The notes below the pieces were generated by a model, which worked only from the letters and a program-made list of their open reading frames with translations, had not been told where the DNA came from and did not search any database. A stretch of 40,854 nucleotides of DNA from Gemmatimonadales bacterium (GTDB lineage: Bacteria > Gemmatimonadota > Gemmatimonadetes > Gemmatimonadales > GWC2-71-9): contig JACDHV010000004.1 in the NCBI GenBank assembly GCA_013820855.1, positions 1 to 40,854 on the forward strand, given 5' to 3'. Position numbers and translations under genes: made by a program. Below, piece by piece: positions 8,421 through 24,575 of this stretch (positions are counted from its first letter, which is position 1; every line of letters starts with the position of its first letter).

Positions 8421-9649
8421 TCACGCGCGGGCCCGACCCAGCGTAAAGGAGAACGTGGCGCCCTGCCCCACCAGGCCTTCGGCCCAGACCCGCCCCCCGA
8501 GGCGGTGGATGATCCGCTGCACCGTGGCGAGGCCGATGCCCGTGCCGGGGAACTCGCTCGCCAGATGCAGCCGCTGAAACGGCCCGAAGAGGCGGTCCGC
8601 GTAGGCCATGTCGAAGCCAGCCCCGTTGTCTCTCACGTAGTAGGTAGGGTCACCGCCGACCACGGCCATCCCGAATTCGATGCGGGTGGCGGGGACCCGG
8701 GCGGTGAACTTCCAGGCGTTCTCCAGCAGGTTCGTGAGCGCGACGCGGAGCAGCCGCCCGTCACCCACCGCCGTGACGCCGGGCCGCACCCGAGCCTCGA
8801 CCACGCGCGCGGGCTCGCTCTCGCGCAGCCGGTCCAGGATGGCGGTGGCCAGCGCGCTCAGGTCCACGTCCTGCTGGCGCAGCTCGGCCCGGCTCACCTT
8901 CGACAGGTGGAGGACGTCGTCGATCAGCTGCAGCATCAGCCGGCTCGCCTCCTGAATGCGATCCACGAACCGCCGCCCGTCGGCATCCATGCGCTCTCCC
9001 TGGCTCTCGAGCAGCGCCCGGCCGAAGGCCTCGATCCGCCGGAGCGGCGCCCGCAGGTCGTGGGAGACGGCGTAGCTGAAGCTCTCCAGCTCCTTGTTCT
9101 TGTGCTCGAGGTCCCGGACCAGCTCGGCGCGAGTCTCCGCCAGCTCGCGGGCCGCCTGCTCGCCCTCGCGAAGCTGCTCCGCCTGCCGCCGCAGCAGCTC
9201 GCTCTTCTTCGCCAGCTCGACGAAGACCGAGACCTTCGACCGGACGAACTCCGGCACCACCGGCTTGACCAGGTAGTCCACCGCCCCGACCGCGTAGCCC
9301 CGGACGGCCTCGGTATGGGTCTTGTCCGCGGCCGTCAGGAAGATGATCGGCGTGTCGCGGCTCTTGTCGCGGTCCCGGATCAGCGCCGCGGTCTCGAAGC
9401 CGTCCATGTCGGGCATCTTCACGTCCAGCAGGATCACGGCGAAGTCGTCGGTGAGCAGCCGCTTCAACGCCTCCCGGCCGGACTCCGCCCTGACGAGGTT
9501 CTGGTCCAGTCCCTGGAGCATGGCCTCGAGCGCCAGCAGGTTTGCGGGCTGGTCGTCCACCAGCAGGACGTTGACCCGCTCCGGCGGCGCCTCGCCGTCA
9601 GGGCCAAGGCGGGCCCCGCCGCGGGGCAGTGGAAGGTCCACCGGGCCGG

Positions 9650-9665
<16 letters not shown>
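8421..9665 (-). CDS. Response regulator-histidine kinase (REC-HisKA-HATPase)
   Basis: [20 protein letters not shown]...[13 protein letters not shown]...FLTA...DYLVKPV (REC); [20 protein letters not shown] (H-box); [14 protein letters not shown] (N-box); [12 protein letters not shown] (G-box). Start ATG 9665. Confidence 0.9.
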
Positions 9666-15502
<5,837 letters not shown>

Positions 15503-15661
15503 GGGGGCTCCGGAAGTTCGGGACTGCTGGTACGGGTGGATAACCTGCAACAGTGGGTGGGCCGGGCGCCCGGCCTCCGTGACCACGGTCACATGCCTCT
15601 GGCAGGGCAGGTGCCGCCGGGCTACTGCTTGACTTCGAATATATTGGTGGCACACTACGGC

Positions 15662-18058
15662 GTGCTACCAACCGGACATACTCAGGTGCGGGAGGCGCCG
15701 CTGGGCGCCTCCGACGGGGCCGGCCCGCGTGCCGAAGCCGAACGCCTCCGTATCCTCATCCTCGAGGATGTCCCGATGGATGCGGAGCTCGTGGAGTACG
15801 AGCTCCAGCGGGCTCGAATTCCCTTCGTCGCCCGCCGGGTGGACACCCGCGAATCCTTCCTCCGCGAGCTCGTCGAGTTCGCCCCCGACCTGATTCTCTC
15901 GGACTACACGCTTCCCCGCTTCGACGGCATGACCGCGCTCGCGCTCGCACGGCAGGTCGCACCAGCGGTGCCGTTCCTGATCGTCACCGGCTCGGTGAAC
16001 GAGGAGACCGCGGTGGGCTGCATGAAGGCGGGCGCCGCCGACTATCTGCTCAAGAGCAACCTCGCGCGGATCGGCCCCGCGATCGAGGGGGCGCTGGCGC
16101 GGATCCGCGCGCGGGAGGAGAAGGCCAGAGCGCAGGAGGCGCTCCGTCGCTCCGAGGCGAACCTGCGCGCCATCTTCAACAACAGCCTCCAGGCGTTCGT
16201 CCTGATCGACCCCGACGGCACCATCCAGGCGCTCAACCCCACCGCGGTCGAGTGGAGCACCCGGCTGCTGGCCCGCCCGCTCCAGGAGGGCGCGCAGGTG
16301 GCCGACTTCGTCCCCGAGGCGGCGGAAGCGTTCCGGGCGGCACTGTCCGGCGAGGCGCGCAACGTCGAGCGCCACCTCCAGGATGTGGACGGCGCCGAGC
16401 TCTGGTTCGAGACCACCCATGCGCCGGTGGTGGACGACGAAGGATCGGTCATCGGGGTCTGCCTGAACGCCCGCGACATCAGCACGCGGAAACAGGCCGA
16501 GCGGGCGCTGCGGGAGAGCGAGGAGCGCTACCGCGACCTCTTCGACAACGCGAGCGACCTGGTCTGTGCCACCGATCCCGAGGGGCGCTTCCACTACGTG
16601 AACAGCGCCTGGCATCACGCGATCGGACTGTCGGATGTAGAGCTGTCGCGCCGCGGGTTCCTCGACGTGGTCCACCCCGACAGCCGGGCCCGCTACCGGG
16701 AGGTGGTGCAGCAGGCCCTCGCGGGCGAGACGCTCACCCGCGTGGAGCTGGTCCTGGTCACCAGCACCGACGCGACGATCACGGTGGAGGGGAATCTCAG
16801 CTGCACCTTCCGGAACGGCGGACCGCTGATCCTGCGGGGAATCTACCGCGATGTCACCGAGCGGAAGCGGGTCGAGGACCAGCTCCGGCGCGCGGAGCGG
16901 ATGCAGGCGGCCGGCCGCCTCGCCGGCGGCATGGCGCACGAGGTCAACAACATGATGACCGGGGTGATCGGCTTCAGCGAGTTTCTGCTGCGCAGCTTCG
17001 CGGAGGAGGACCCCCGCCGGGGCGAGGTCGAGGAGATCATGCGCGCGGGCACCCGGGCGTCCGACGTGACCCGGCAGCTTCTGGCGTTCACCCGCCAGCA
17101 GCTGCTCCATCCCGAGGTGCTCGACGTCAACGGCGTGGTGGGCGGACTCGAGAAGATGCTGCGCCGCTCCCTCGGCGAGGATCACGTGCTCGAGCTCGCG
17201 CTCTCCGCGGACGCGGGGGAGATCCGCGCCGACCGCGGACAGCTCGAGCAGGTGCTCATCAACCTCATCCTGAACGCGCGCGACGCCATGCGCCCGCACG
17301 GCCGGGTCACGGTCGCCACCGGCCGCGCCATGCTCGACGAGGTCTATGCCCAGTCCCACGCCGGCATCGGGATTCCCCCCGGCGAGTACGTGCTCCTCTC
17401 GGTCTCCGACACGGGGATCGGGATGGCGCGGGAGACCCAGGCCCGCATCTTCGAGCCGTTCTTCACCACCAAGCCGGTCGGCCAGGGCACGGGACTCGGA
17501 CTGTCCACCGTGTACGGCATCGTGAAGCAGAGCGACGGCTTCGTCTGGTGCTACACCGAGCCGGGGCACGGGAGCACCTTCAAGATCTATCTGCCCCGGT
17601 CGCTCGACGGGGCCGCGCCGGTCGTGCCTGCCGGCCCGGCGGGCGAGCTCCGCGGCGGCACGGAGACCATTCTCGTCGTCGAGGACGAAGACGTGGTCCG
17701 GGCGCTCGCGTGCCGCGGGCTGCGAGAGCGGGGCTATACCGTGCTCGAGGCGCGGCACGGCCGCGAGGCGCTGGACCGACTGGCGGAGTGCCGCCACCCC
17801 ATCGGCCTCGTCATCTCCGACGTGGTGATGCCAGAGCTGGGTGGCCGCGAGCTGGGATCGCAACTGGCGGTGCTCCAGCCGGAGCTGCCGATCCTGTTCA
17901 TGTCGGGGTATACGGGAGAGGACGTGATCCAGCGGGGGCTGCTCGACCCGGGGGTACCCTACCAGCAGAAGCCGTTTACGCCCGAAGGACTGGCGCGCAA
18001 GGTCCGCGAGATGCTCGACGGCAGACCCGCGCCCGGCCGCCGCGCCGAGCCCGCCTAG
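15662..18058 (+). CDS. Hybrid sensor histidine kinase: REC-PAS-PAS-HisKA-HATPase-REC
   Basis: [23 protein letters not shown] (REC); two PAS-like blocks ([53 protein letters not shown]); [66 protein letters not shown]-terminal [16 protein letters not shown]. Start uncertain (GTG 15662 or 15686). Confidence 0.88.
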   Translation: MLPTGHTQVREAPLGASDGAGPRAEAERLRILILEDVPMDAELVEYELQRARIPFVARRVDTRESFLRELVEFAPDLILSDYTLPRFDGMTALALARQVAPAVPFLIVTGSVNEETAVGCMKAGAADYLLKSNLARIGPAIEGALARIRAREEKARAQEALRRSEANLRAIFNNSLQAFVLIDPDGTIQALNPTAVEWSTRLLARPLQEGAQVADFVPEAAEAFRAALSGEARNVERHLQDVDGAELWFETTHAPVVDDEGSVIGVCLNARDISTRKQAERALRESEERYRDLFDNASDLVCATDPEGRFHYVNSAWHHAIGLSDVELSRRGFLDVVHPDSRARYREVVQQALAGETLTRVELVLVTSTDATITVEGNLSCTFRNGGPLILRGIYRDVTERKRVEDQLRRAERMQAAGRLAGGMAHEVNNMMTGVIGFSEFLLRSFAEEDPRRGEVEEIMRAGTRASDVTRQLLAFTRQQLLHPEVLDVNGVVGGLEKMLRRSLGEDHVLELALSADAGEIRADRGQLEQVLINLILNARDAMRPHGRVTVATGRAMLDEVYAQSHAGIGIPPGEYVLLSVSDTGIGMARETQARIFEPFFTTKPVGQGTGLGLSTVYGIVKQSDGFVWCYTEPGHGSTFKIYLPRSLDGAAPVVPAGPAGELRGGTETILVVEDEDVVRALACRGLRERGYTVLEARHGREALDRLAECRHPIGLVISDVVMPELGGRELGSQLAVLQPELPILFMSGYTGEDVIQRGLLDPGVPYQQKPFTPEGLARKVREMLDGRPAPGRRAEPA

Positions 18059-18303
18059 GCGATCGCCTCCGTATCCGGCTCGGCCGCGACCTCGTCGCGC
18101 GCGGGACGGAACTCGAGGTGCTCGGCTCGCAGAATCACGAACCCGCGCGTGGTGCCGAGCCGGGTCAGGCGCTCGCCCGCCATGTTGACCATCCGCTGCG
18201 TGACTCCCGGGAAAATCGGCGCCACCTCGTACCACCTGGAGGGGCTGAGCTCGGGATACTTCCGCTGGTGCTCCGACCGCAGACGCGCCTGCACTCCTGG
18301 CAT
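18055..18303 (-). CDS. Small hypothetical protein (82 aa)
   Basis: [82 protein letters not shown]; convergent with the 4-nt-overlapping end of the hybrid kinase. Confidence 0.6.
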   Translation of the reverse strand: MPGVQARLRSEHQRKYPELSPSRWYEVAPIFPGVTQRMVNMAGERLTRLGTTRGFVILRAEHLEFRPARDEVAAEPDTEAIA

Positions 18304-18527
18304 CGTCTCTCCTCGCCGGCGAGACGCCGACCGACCGGGGGGATGAATGGCCCATGCGAGTCGGACCAATTTAACGGAAAGATCCCCGTTGCACATGATC
18401 GGCCGCCCCACCGTGCCCCCGACCCCCACGGGCAGACCGGCAGTGGACATTTCCCGTGAAATCGTTTACAGTGCAAGCGATTGGATGTTCGTGGCATCCA
18501 TCGCCCACCTCAAGTACATCGTGAACC

Positions 18528-19586
18528 ATGCCGACAAGTCATCCCGCGCAGCCGGTCGTGGCCGGCTCCGCCAAGTGCCTCGTCGTGGACGACGAGCCCG
18601 GAGTCCGGGGATTCCTCATCCGGATGCTTCAGACCCAGGGCTTCCAGTGCTTCGAGGCGAGTTCCGGCCAGGAGGCGCTCCGGGTCCTCGAACGCATCGG
18701 CGAGCCCCCGCTCATCGTGACCGACATGCGGATGCCGGAGATGGACGGCATCAGCTTCCTCGAGGTCGTCCGGGTCCGCTATCCCGACACCTCGGTGATC
18801 ATGTTGAGCGGCGTGAGCGAGACGACCACCGCGGTGGACTGCCTCCATCGCGGTGCCGCGGATTTCCTGCTGAAGCCGGTGTCGATGAGCGAGCTGCAGG
18901 CCCGGGTCAGCCGCGCCCTGGAAAAGCGGGCCCTGGTGCTCCAGAACCGGGGCTACCAGGAGACGCTGGAGCGGCAGGTACACGAGCAGGCGGTGCGGAT
19001 CCAGGAGCTGTTCCTCCAGGGTGTACAGATGCTGGCCCGGGCGCTCGAGGCCAAGGACGCCTACACCCGCGGACACTCGATCCGGGTGAGCCAGTACGCC
19101 GTGGCCACCGCGTCGCGCCTGGGGTTCTCGGGTGTGTCGCTGGACGGGATCAGGCTGGGCGGGGAGCTGCACGACATCGGCAAGATCGGCACTCGTGAGG
19201 CCGTGCTGCACAAGCCCGGCACGCTCACAGAGGAGGAATTCAGGCAGATCACCGAGCACCCGCTGCTCGGGGAGCGCATGCTGTCGCCGCTGGCGCAGGA
19301 GTCGCCGGACGTCCTCCGCATCGTGCGCTCGCACCACGAGCGGCTCGACGGCCGGGGATTTCCCGACGGGCTGCGCGGGGAAAAAATCCCGATCGAGGCC
19401 CGGATCGTGGCGGTGGCCGACGCATTCGACGCCATGACCACGCGGCGGCCCTATCGTGAGTCTCGGCCCCCGACGGACGCCCTGACGGAGCTTCGTCGGG
19501 TCGCGGGCTCCCAGCTCGATCCCGATGCGGTCGAGGCTTTCGTCGAGGTGTATCCGATCCCGCAGCCCGCCGAGGTCTGCGTGTAG
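18528..19586 (+). CDS. Response regulator with HD-GYP-type output domain (putative c-di-GMP phosphodiesterase)
   Basis: REC: KCLVVDDEPGVRGFLIRML...VTDMRMPEMDG; HD-GYP: KDAYTRGHSIRVSQYA...GELHDIGKIGTREAVLHKPG...SHHERLDGRGFPDGLRGEKIPIEARIVAVADAFDAMTTRRPYR. Confidence 0.9.
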   Translation: MPTSHPAQPVVAGSAKCLVVDDEPGVRGFLIRMLQTQGFQCFEASSGQEALRVLERIGEPPLIVTDMRMPEMDGISFLEVVRVRYPDTSVIMLSGVSETTTAVDCLHRGAADFLLKPVSMSELQARVSRALEKRALVLQNRGYQETLERQVHEQAVRIQELFLQGVQMLARALEAKDAYTRGHSIRVSQYAVATASRLGFSGVSLDGIRLGGELHDIGKIGTREAVLHKPGTLTEEEFRQITEHPLLGERMLSPLAQESPDVLRIVRSHHERLDGRGFPDGLRGEKIPIEARIVAVADAFDAMTTRRPYRESRPPTDALTELRRVAGSQLDPDAVEAFVEVYPIPQPAEVCV

Positions 19587-19591
19587 GGCGG

Positions 19592-20911
19592 CTACAGCAT
19601 GCCCTTGCGCTTCAGCAGATAATATCGCTCTACCAGGGCCGCGCTCGCGCCCGCGGGCAGCACGTCGAGCACCACCACCCCCCGCGAGCGCATCTCACCG
19701 AGCGCCGCCTCGCGCGCGCCGAGCAGCTCCTCCGCGGCGGCGCGCTGGAAGGCCTGCGCCGGCGTGGCCGGGCGCGCCGATGCAAGCGCTTCCATCGCCG
19801 GATCGCGCAGCGTGACCGCGAGCGGGAGATGCCTGGGGCGCAGCGTGGCCGCGTGCGCCACCAGCGCCTCGCTCGCGGTCCGGTCGATCACGTCGGTGAA
19901 CAGCACGGTGAGCGCCCGCTTTCGGCTCCGGGTGGCCAGGTAGCGAAACGCCGCCCGGTAATCCGATTCGATCAGGCGCCCTTCGGCCGCGGCGAGCCCC
20001 TCGAGCACCGCGCGCAGCGAGCGGCGGCCGCGGCCGGGCGGCACATAGCGCTGAATGGTGTCGGCGAACACGAGCAGGCCCACGTTGTCGTCGTGCTCGA
20101 CCGCCGCGTGAGCCAGGTGGAGCGCCGCGGCGACCACCGATTCCAGGCGAGGCACCCCCTCCACCTCCGCGGTGAGCAGCCGTCCAGCGTCCACCACCAG
20201 CATGACGTGCTGTCGCCGCTCGTCCTCGTACTGCCGCGCGATCGGCTTGCCCCGGCGCGCGGTCGCCTTCCAGTCGATCGTCCGGGTGTCGTCGCCGGGT
20301 ACCCATTCGCGCAGCCCCTCGAAGAGCTGCCCCTCGCCGCGGTGGCGCACGCTGCGGAGCCCGGCCTCCCGGCGCCGGATGGCCTGGATCGGCAGCGCGC
20401 GAAGCCATGCGCCGCGGAGGCCGGGGTATACCGTCGCGGTCCACGGGGCCTCGATCCGGCTCTGTCGCCAGGCGAGGCCGAGCGGGCCCAGAATCCGGAT
20501 GTCGAGCGTGCCCCCGACCCCGATGCCCCGTCGCACCGGCTGGAGCTCGAGCTGCTCCTCGACCGCCACCTGGGCCGGCAGCACCAGCCGGCGGAGCGGC
20601 GTGGCGGCGCCGCCGAGCGGCTCGGGCAGGTGCTCCTTCACCTGCAGACGAAGCGGCTGGCGTCCGGCGTGCCGCCAGCGATAGCGGATGACGAAGCGGC
20701 GGCCGAGCGAAAAGGCGACCGGCGCCTCGCGCGTCACCTCGAGCCGGCGGGCGTCGGGTGCGGTGAGCGCGTCGAGCAGGAACGCCGCGAGCCAGGCGGC
20801 ATCGAGCGCCAGCAGAAGGGTGAGCGCCCCCGGCCACCACAGGCCGGCCGGCGCGACCAGCGCCAGCGCCGCGGCCCCCAGCAGCCAGCGACGCGACGGG
20901 ACGACCTTCAC
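19592..20911 (-). CDS. DUF58 domain-containing protein
   Basis: GTG start 20911; VRHRGEGQLFEGLREWVPGDDTRTIDWKATARRGKPIARQYEDERRQHVMLVVDAGR is the DUF58 signature; GTGA overlap with moxR. Confidence 0.88.
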   Translation of the reverse strand: MKVVPSRRWLLGAAALALVAPAGLWWPGALTLLLALDAAWLAAFLLDALTAPDARRLEVTREAPVAFSLGRRFVIRYRWRHAGRQPLRLQVKEHLPEPLGGAATPLRRLVLPAQVAVEEQLELQPVRRGIGVGGTLDIRILGPLGLAWRQSRIEAPWTATVYPGLRGAWLRALPIQAIRRREAGLRSVRHRGEGQLFEGLREWVPGDDTRTIDWKATARRGKPIARQYEDERRQHVMLVVDAGRLLTAEVEGVPRLESVVAAALHLAHAAVEHDDNVGLLVFADTIQRYVPPGRGRRSLRAVLEGLAAAEGRLIESDYRAAFRYLATRSRKRALTVLFTDVIDRTASEALVAHAATLRPRHLPLAVTLRDPAMEALASARPATPAQAFQRAAAEELLGAREAALGEMRSRGVVVLDVLPAGASAALVERYYLLKRKGML

Positions 20912-21891
20912 CGGGGCGCCTCGATCTTCTCGATGATGCCGCGCAGCGCCGCGTCGGGCGCCACACCCTCGAGCTCCAGCTCCGGCGCGACCGTGACCCG
21001 GTGGCGCAGCACCGCCGGCGCCAGGCTCTTCACGTCGTCCGGAATCGCGTAGGCCCGCCCCTCGAGCAGCGCCGAGGCCTGCGACATCTTGAGCAGCGCG
21101 ACGCTGCCCCGCGGCGAGGCGCCGAGCGTGAGGACAGGCGCGGTGCGGGTCGCCCGGACGATCGCGGCGATGTAGGCCACCAGACTGGGCTCGACCCGCA
21201 CCCGCCGGCACGCGTCACGCAGGCGCGCCACGCCGGCCGCGTCGGCCACCCGGTCCACCCCATAGCTCGCCGGCGCGTCCGCCTCGAACCCGTCCAGCAC
21301 CCGGTTCAGGATACCTTGCTCCACCGGCTCCTCGGGATAGCCCACGATCACCTTCACCAGGAACCGGTCGAGCTCGGCCTCGGGCAGCGGGTAGGTACCC
21401 TCGAACTCGATCGGATTCTGGGTGGCGAACACCGTGAAGCTTTCCGGCAGCTCGTGTGAGACGCCGTCCACCGTGACCCGCCGCTCCTGCATCGCCTCGA
21501 GCAGCGCGGCCTGCGTCTTCGCCGGCGCGCGGTTGATCTCGTCACCCAGCACCAGGTCGCCGAAGATCGGCCCCTGACGGAAGGTGAACGTCCCCGGCCC
21601 CGCGAGCAGGTTGACCCCGGTGATGTCCGACGGCATGAGGTCGGGGGTGAACTGGATCCGCCGAAAGTCGAGGCTCAGCACCTGACTGAGGGCGCGGACG
21701 AGCAGCGTCTTCGCCGTGCCCGGCACTCCCTCGAGCAGGACATGGCCGCGGGCGATCAGGGCGGCCACCGCGTCGCGGACCGCCTCCTCCTGTCCCAGCA
21801 CCACGCGGCCGAGCTGCTCCACGATCGCGCCGGCCTCCTCCGCCGCAAGCACCGCTTCGTCGGCGCCGAGCGGCGCGATCGTGCTGGTCAT
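20908..21891 (-). CDS. MoxR family AAA+ ATPase
   Basis: ALIARGHVLLEGVPGTAKTLLVRALSQVLSLDFRRIQFTPDLMPSDITG...VLGDEINRAPAKTQAALLEAMQERRVTVDG...FATQNPIEFEGTYPLPEAELDRF. Confidence 0.95.
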   Translation of the reverse strand: MTSTIAPLGADEAVLAAEEAGAIVEQLGRVVLGQEEAVRDAVAALIARGHVLLEGVPGTAKTLLVRALSQVLSLDFRRIQFTPDLMPSDITGVNLLAGPGTFTFRQGPIFGDLVLGDEINRAPAKTQAALLEAMQERRVTVDGVSHELPESFTVFATQNPIEFEGTYPLPEAELDRFLVKVIVGYPEEPVEQGILNRVLDGFEADAPASYGVDRVADAAGVARLRDACRRVRVEPSLVAYIAAIVRATRTAPVLTLGASPRGSVALLKMSQASALLEGRAYAIPDDVKSLAPAVLRHRVTVAPELELEGVAPDAALRGIIEKIEAPR

Positions 21892-23096
21892 GATGGCTTC
21901 AGCTCCTCCCAGAGGGTCTCGACGGCGTTGGCGGCCACCAGGACGCTATCGGCGTCCGGTGGCGTACTGGTGATGCGGGTGAGCGACTCGAGCGCCTCTC
22001 GTCCTCGCGCCGTCCGGACCGAGGAGGACAGCCCGTGCAGCCAGGTCTCGAGGTCCGCAGGCGCCGCCCGCCCGGTGCGCGACAGCCGCCGCCGCAGGCC
22101 CTGGATCATCAGACGCACCGCCACGTCGTGTCCCCGCGCGGCCGCGAGCGCCGTGGCGAGGGCCCGCACGTGCTCCATCGGCGATCGGCGGCGGCGCTCG
22201 ATGGCGCTCCGCACCGGACCGAAGCGGACCCCCGACGCGACGAGCGCGAGCACGCCCACCGCGGCGAGCTGCCAGACGAACCATCCCCATGGCGAGCGGG
22301 TGGTCCAGTCGAGCGCCGCACCCGCGAGTGAACCGGCGGCCCGGTAGCCGTGGTGAAACTCGTCCACCACGAGGCGGCGATAGCGCGGCACCACGAGGCC
22401 GATCACGAACCCCCCGGCCGAGGTGTTTCGGAGCGTGCGATTCTGGAAGAGCCGGTCGTCGGCCACGATGGTCACCATCCGCCCATCCGGGTACGTGAGA
22501 CGGAGGGCGACGGGCCGCTCGCGCAGCGTCCGGAGCAGGGTGTCCACCCGGGCGGGCCGCGGCACGTCGCAGGCGACCCTGCGCCCCTCGGAGCCGGCGG
22601 AATCCACGATCCGCGGCGCGGAATGGGCGGTCAGTACGGCCCAGACTCGCGGCGCGGGCAGGTTCTCGGCCTCAGCCGGTGCCTTGGTGGCGGCCCCCTC
22701 GTTCCACTGCCGCAGCGACACTCGATAGCCCAGACAGCGGATCGCGCGGGCCGAGTTGTCTCCCGCGAGCAGGAGATCCACCGGCAATCCGAGCAGATGT
22801 CTGGCTTCCACCGCGCTGAGTGGCGCCGTCGGCCCCAGCACCGCGATCACCTGGTCGCCCGGTGACGTGTCCGGCACCTCGAGCGCGGCCGTGGGCCGCC
22901 GAAAGCGCTCCACCTCGACGCCGAGCCGAGCGAGCGCCTCGGCAAAGGCGCTGGCCCCGCCGGGGCTGGTGAGATAGGTCGAGCGCGGTGACTCGTTCGG
23001 CGCCGCCCGCGTCTGCCTGCTCCCCACGGCGACCACCGCGACGCCGAGCACGAGCAGCAATCCGGCCGCCAGGCCGAGCTCAGCGCGCGGGCGCAT
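21888..23096 (-). CDS. DUF4350 domain-containing protein
   Basis: N-terminal TM, SPGGASAFAEALARLGVEVERFRRP..., then VVDEFHHGYR and a second TM segment; position between DUF4129-like and MoxR genes. Confidence 0.75.
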   Translation of the reverse strand: MRPRAELGLAAGLLLVLGVAVVAVGSRQTRAAPNESPRSTYLTSPGGASAFAEALARLGVEVERFRRPTAALEVPDTSPGDQVIAVLGPTAPLSAVEARHLLGLPVDLLLAGDNSARAIRCLGYRVSLRQWNEGAATKAPAEAENLPAPRVWAVLTAHSAPRIVDSAGSEGRRVACDVPRPARVDTLLRTLRERPVALRLTYPDGRMVTIVADDRLFQNRTLRNTSAGGFVIGLVVPRYRRLVVDEFHHGYRAAGSLAGAALDWTTRSPWGWFVWQLAAVGVLALVASGVRFGPVRSAIERRRRSPMEHVRALATALAAARGHDVAVRLMIQGLRRRLSRTGRAAPADLETWLHGLSSSVRTARGREALESLTRITSTPPDADSVLVAANAVETLWEELKPS

Positions 23097-23700
23097 GCCA
23101 CGGCCCCGCGCCGGTCTCCCGCCAACGCCGATAGTCGTCGAGGCCGAGGGAGCGGCCGCCGAACGCGTAGGAGTACAGACTTCCGACCAGTCCCTTCATC
23201 CGCTCACGGTCGGACCCGGCGAGCCGGGCCTCCCGGGCGCATTCCGCCGGCGTCTTGCTGGGGTGGTATTGCAGCAGGCCCTGACTCTCCAGCGTCAGGG
23301 CGAGCGCCACGAAGGCGAGCTGCAACGCCTCGGCGAGACGGCCCTCGGCCGCGGCGCGATCGGCGGCGCGGGCATACCACTCGGCACCCTGACGCTCTCC
23401 CGCCACGGGGAGCGCGACCGGGCGCTCGGCCCGTGCCGCCCCCTTCACCGTAAGCCAGACCAGCCAGGCGGCATGCAGGAAGATGCCGATCCAGGCGAGC
23501 AGGAGGATGACGAGGAAGACGCGAAAGAGGAGCGGATTCTCGACCCGGAGTCCGTCGAGCCAGACGGTGAGCCAGTCCCACCACTCCGAGAGCAGGCGAA
23601 GCGCCGCCGACGGTGGCGACCAGCGGTAGGGATCCGTCGCGAAGACCGAGTCCAGCACCGCCCGGTACAGCTCGGGGCCGGCCTCACTCTGTTGCGGCAC
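23080..23700 (-). CDS. DUF4129 domain-containing protein
   Basis: TM segment in the N-terminal half; C-terminal GRLAEALQLAFVALALTLESQGLLQYHPSKTPAECAREARLAG... typical of DUF4129; genomic context. Confidence 0.75.
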   Translation of the reverse strand: MPQQSEAGPELYRAVLDSVFATDPYRWSPPSAALRLLSEWWDWLTVWLDGLRVENPLLFRVFLVILLLAWIGIFLHAAWLVWLTVKGAARAERPVALPVAGERQGAEWYARAADRAAAEGRLAEALQLAFVALALTLESQGLLQYHPSKTPAECAREARLAGSDRERMKGLVGSLYSYAFGGRSLGLDDYRRWRETGAGPWHAPAR

Positions 23701-23705
23701 GGCGC

Positions 23706-24473
23706 TCAGGCCGGTTGAAGGGTCGAGGCGAGCACCTCGAGATCGAATCCTTCCTTGCGGACTCGGAGGTCGTAGTAGGCGACAGTGAGCACACAGTAGA
23801 GCAACGGGTAAAGCAGCATCTGCATGACACCCACCACGGCCAGCGCGACGAGCCCCGGATTCAGAGGCCCGCCCCCGCCGCCCGTGGGCAGCACCATCGC
23901 CGCCATGGCGCCGATGGCGACGATGGGGACGTAGAGCAGGATGACCAGGGTGACGACGAGACCCAGCATCCGCCAGCGCGATCCGCGCGTGAGCGACCAG
24001 GATCGCGAGAGGGCCGAGGTCGGCGAGATGCCCGGCTCCAGCACCAGCGAGGGAAACGCCAGCACCAGCCCGCAGAGCAGCACGATTCCGGGAATGAGGA
24101 AGAGCACCAGCCCGAAGCCCACCACGATGGCGAGGAGCAGCGAGCAGACGATGAGCCGGCCGATGAGTGGCGTCGCCCGCCGGAGCGCGGCGAGGGCGGG
24201 AAGCGGACGGCCCAGGTAGCTCTCCGAGACGACGAAGACGGTCGCGGCGGTGGCGATGGAGCTCAGCACGGTGAACGCCATGTAGTACACCAGCGTCAGC
24301 GGCAGATTCTGCAGTACGCCGCCGGAGGCCTCGATATAGAGGCTGAGGAGAACCGGCAGGCCCGAGCAGAGGACGGCGACCGTGCCCAGCGTGGCGAAAT
24401 GGCGCCGGTAGAGCGTGAACGACACATCGAGGATTTCACCGACCGACAGCGGTCGCAGAATTGTGGACGCCAT
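23706..24473 (-). CDS. Multi-pass membrane protein (glycerophosphoryl diester phosphodiesterase membrane-domain-like)
   Basis: Start ATG 24473 (MASTILRPLSVGEILDVSFTLYRRHFATLG...); several hydrophobic helices; LSRSWSLTRGSRWRMLGL. Confidence 0.75.
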   Translation of the reverse strand: MASTILRPLSVGEILDVSFTLYRRHFATLGTVAVLCSGLPVLLSLYIEASGGVLQNLPLTLVYYMAFTVLSSIATAATVFVVSESYLGRPLPALAALRRATPLIGRLIVCSLLLAIVVGFGLVLFLIPGIVLLCGLVLAFPSLVLEPGISPTSALSRSWSLTRGSRWRMLGLVVTLVILLYVPIVAIGAMAAMVLPTGGGGGPLNPGLVALAVVGVMQMLLYPLLYCVLTVAYYDLRVRKEGFDLEVLASTLQPA

Positions 24474-24575
24474 GGAGCGGCTCCGCCAGCGTGACGAGGG
24501 CACCGAGACAATCGGGAAAGATGCCTTGCCGGTGCGACAGATGCGAGGCCTTGCCCAGGAGGTTAGAATCGCGCC

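Noticed and set aside
18449-18462. Short palindrome ATTTC-CCGT-GAAAT upstream of the HD-GYP gene
   Set aside because: Only 5-bp arms in a short intergenic region; too weak to call as an operator without conservation data.
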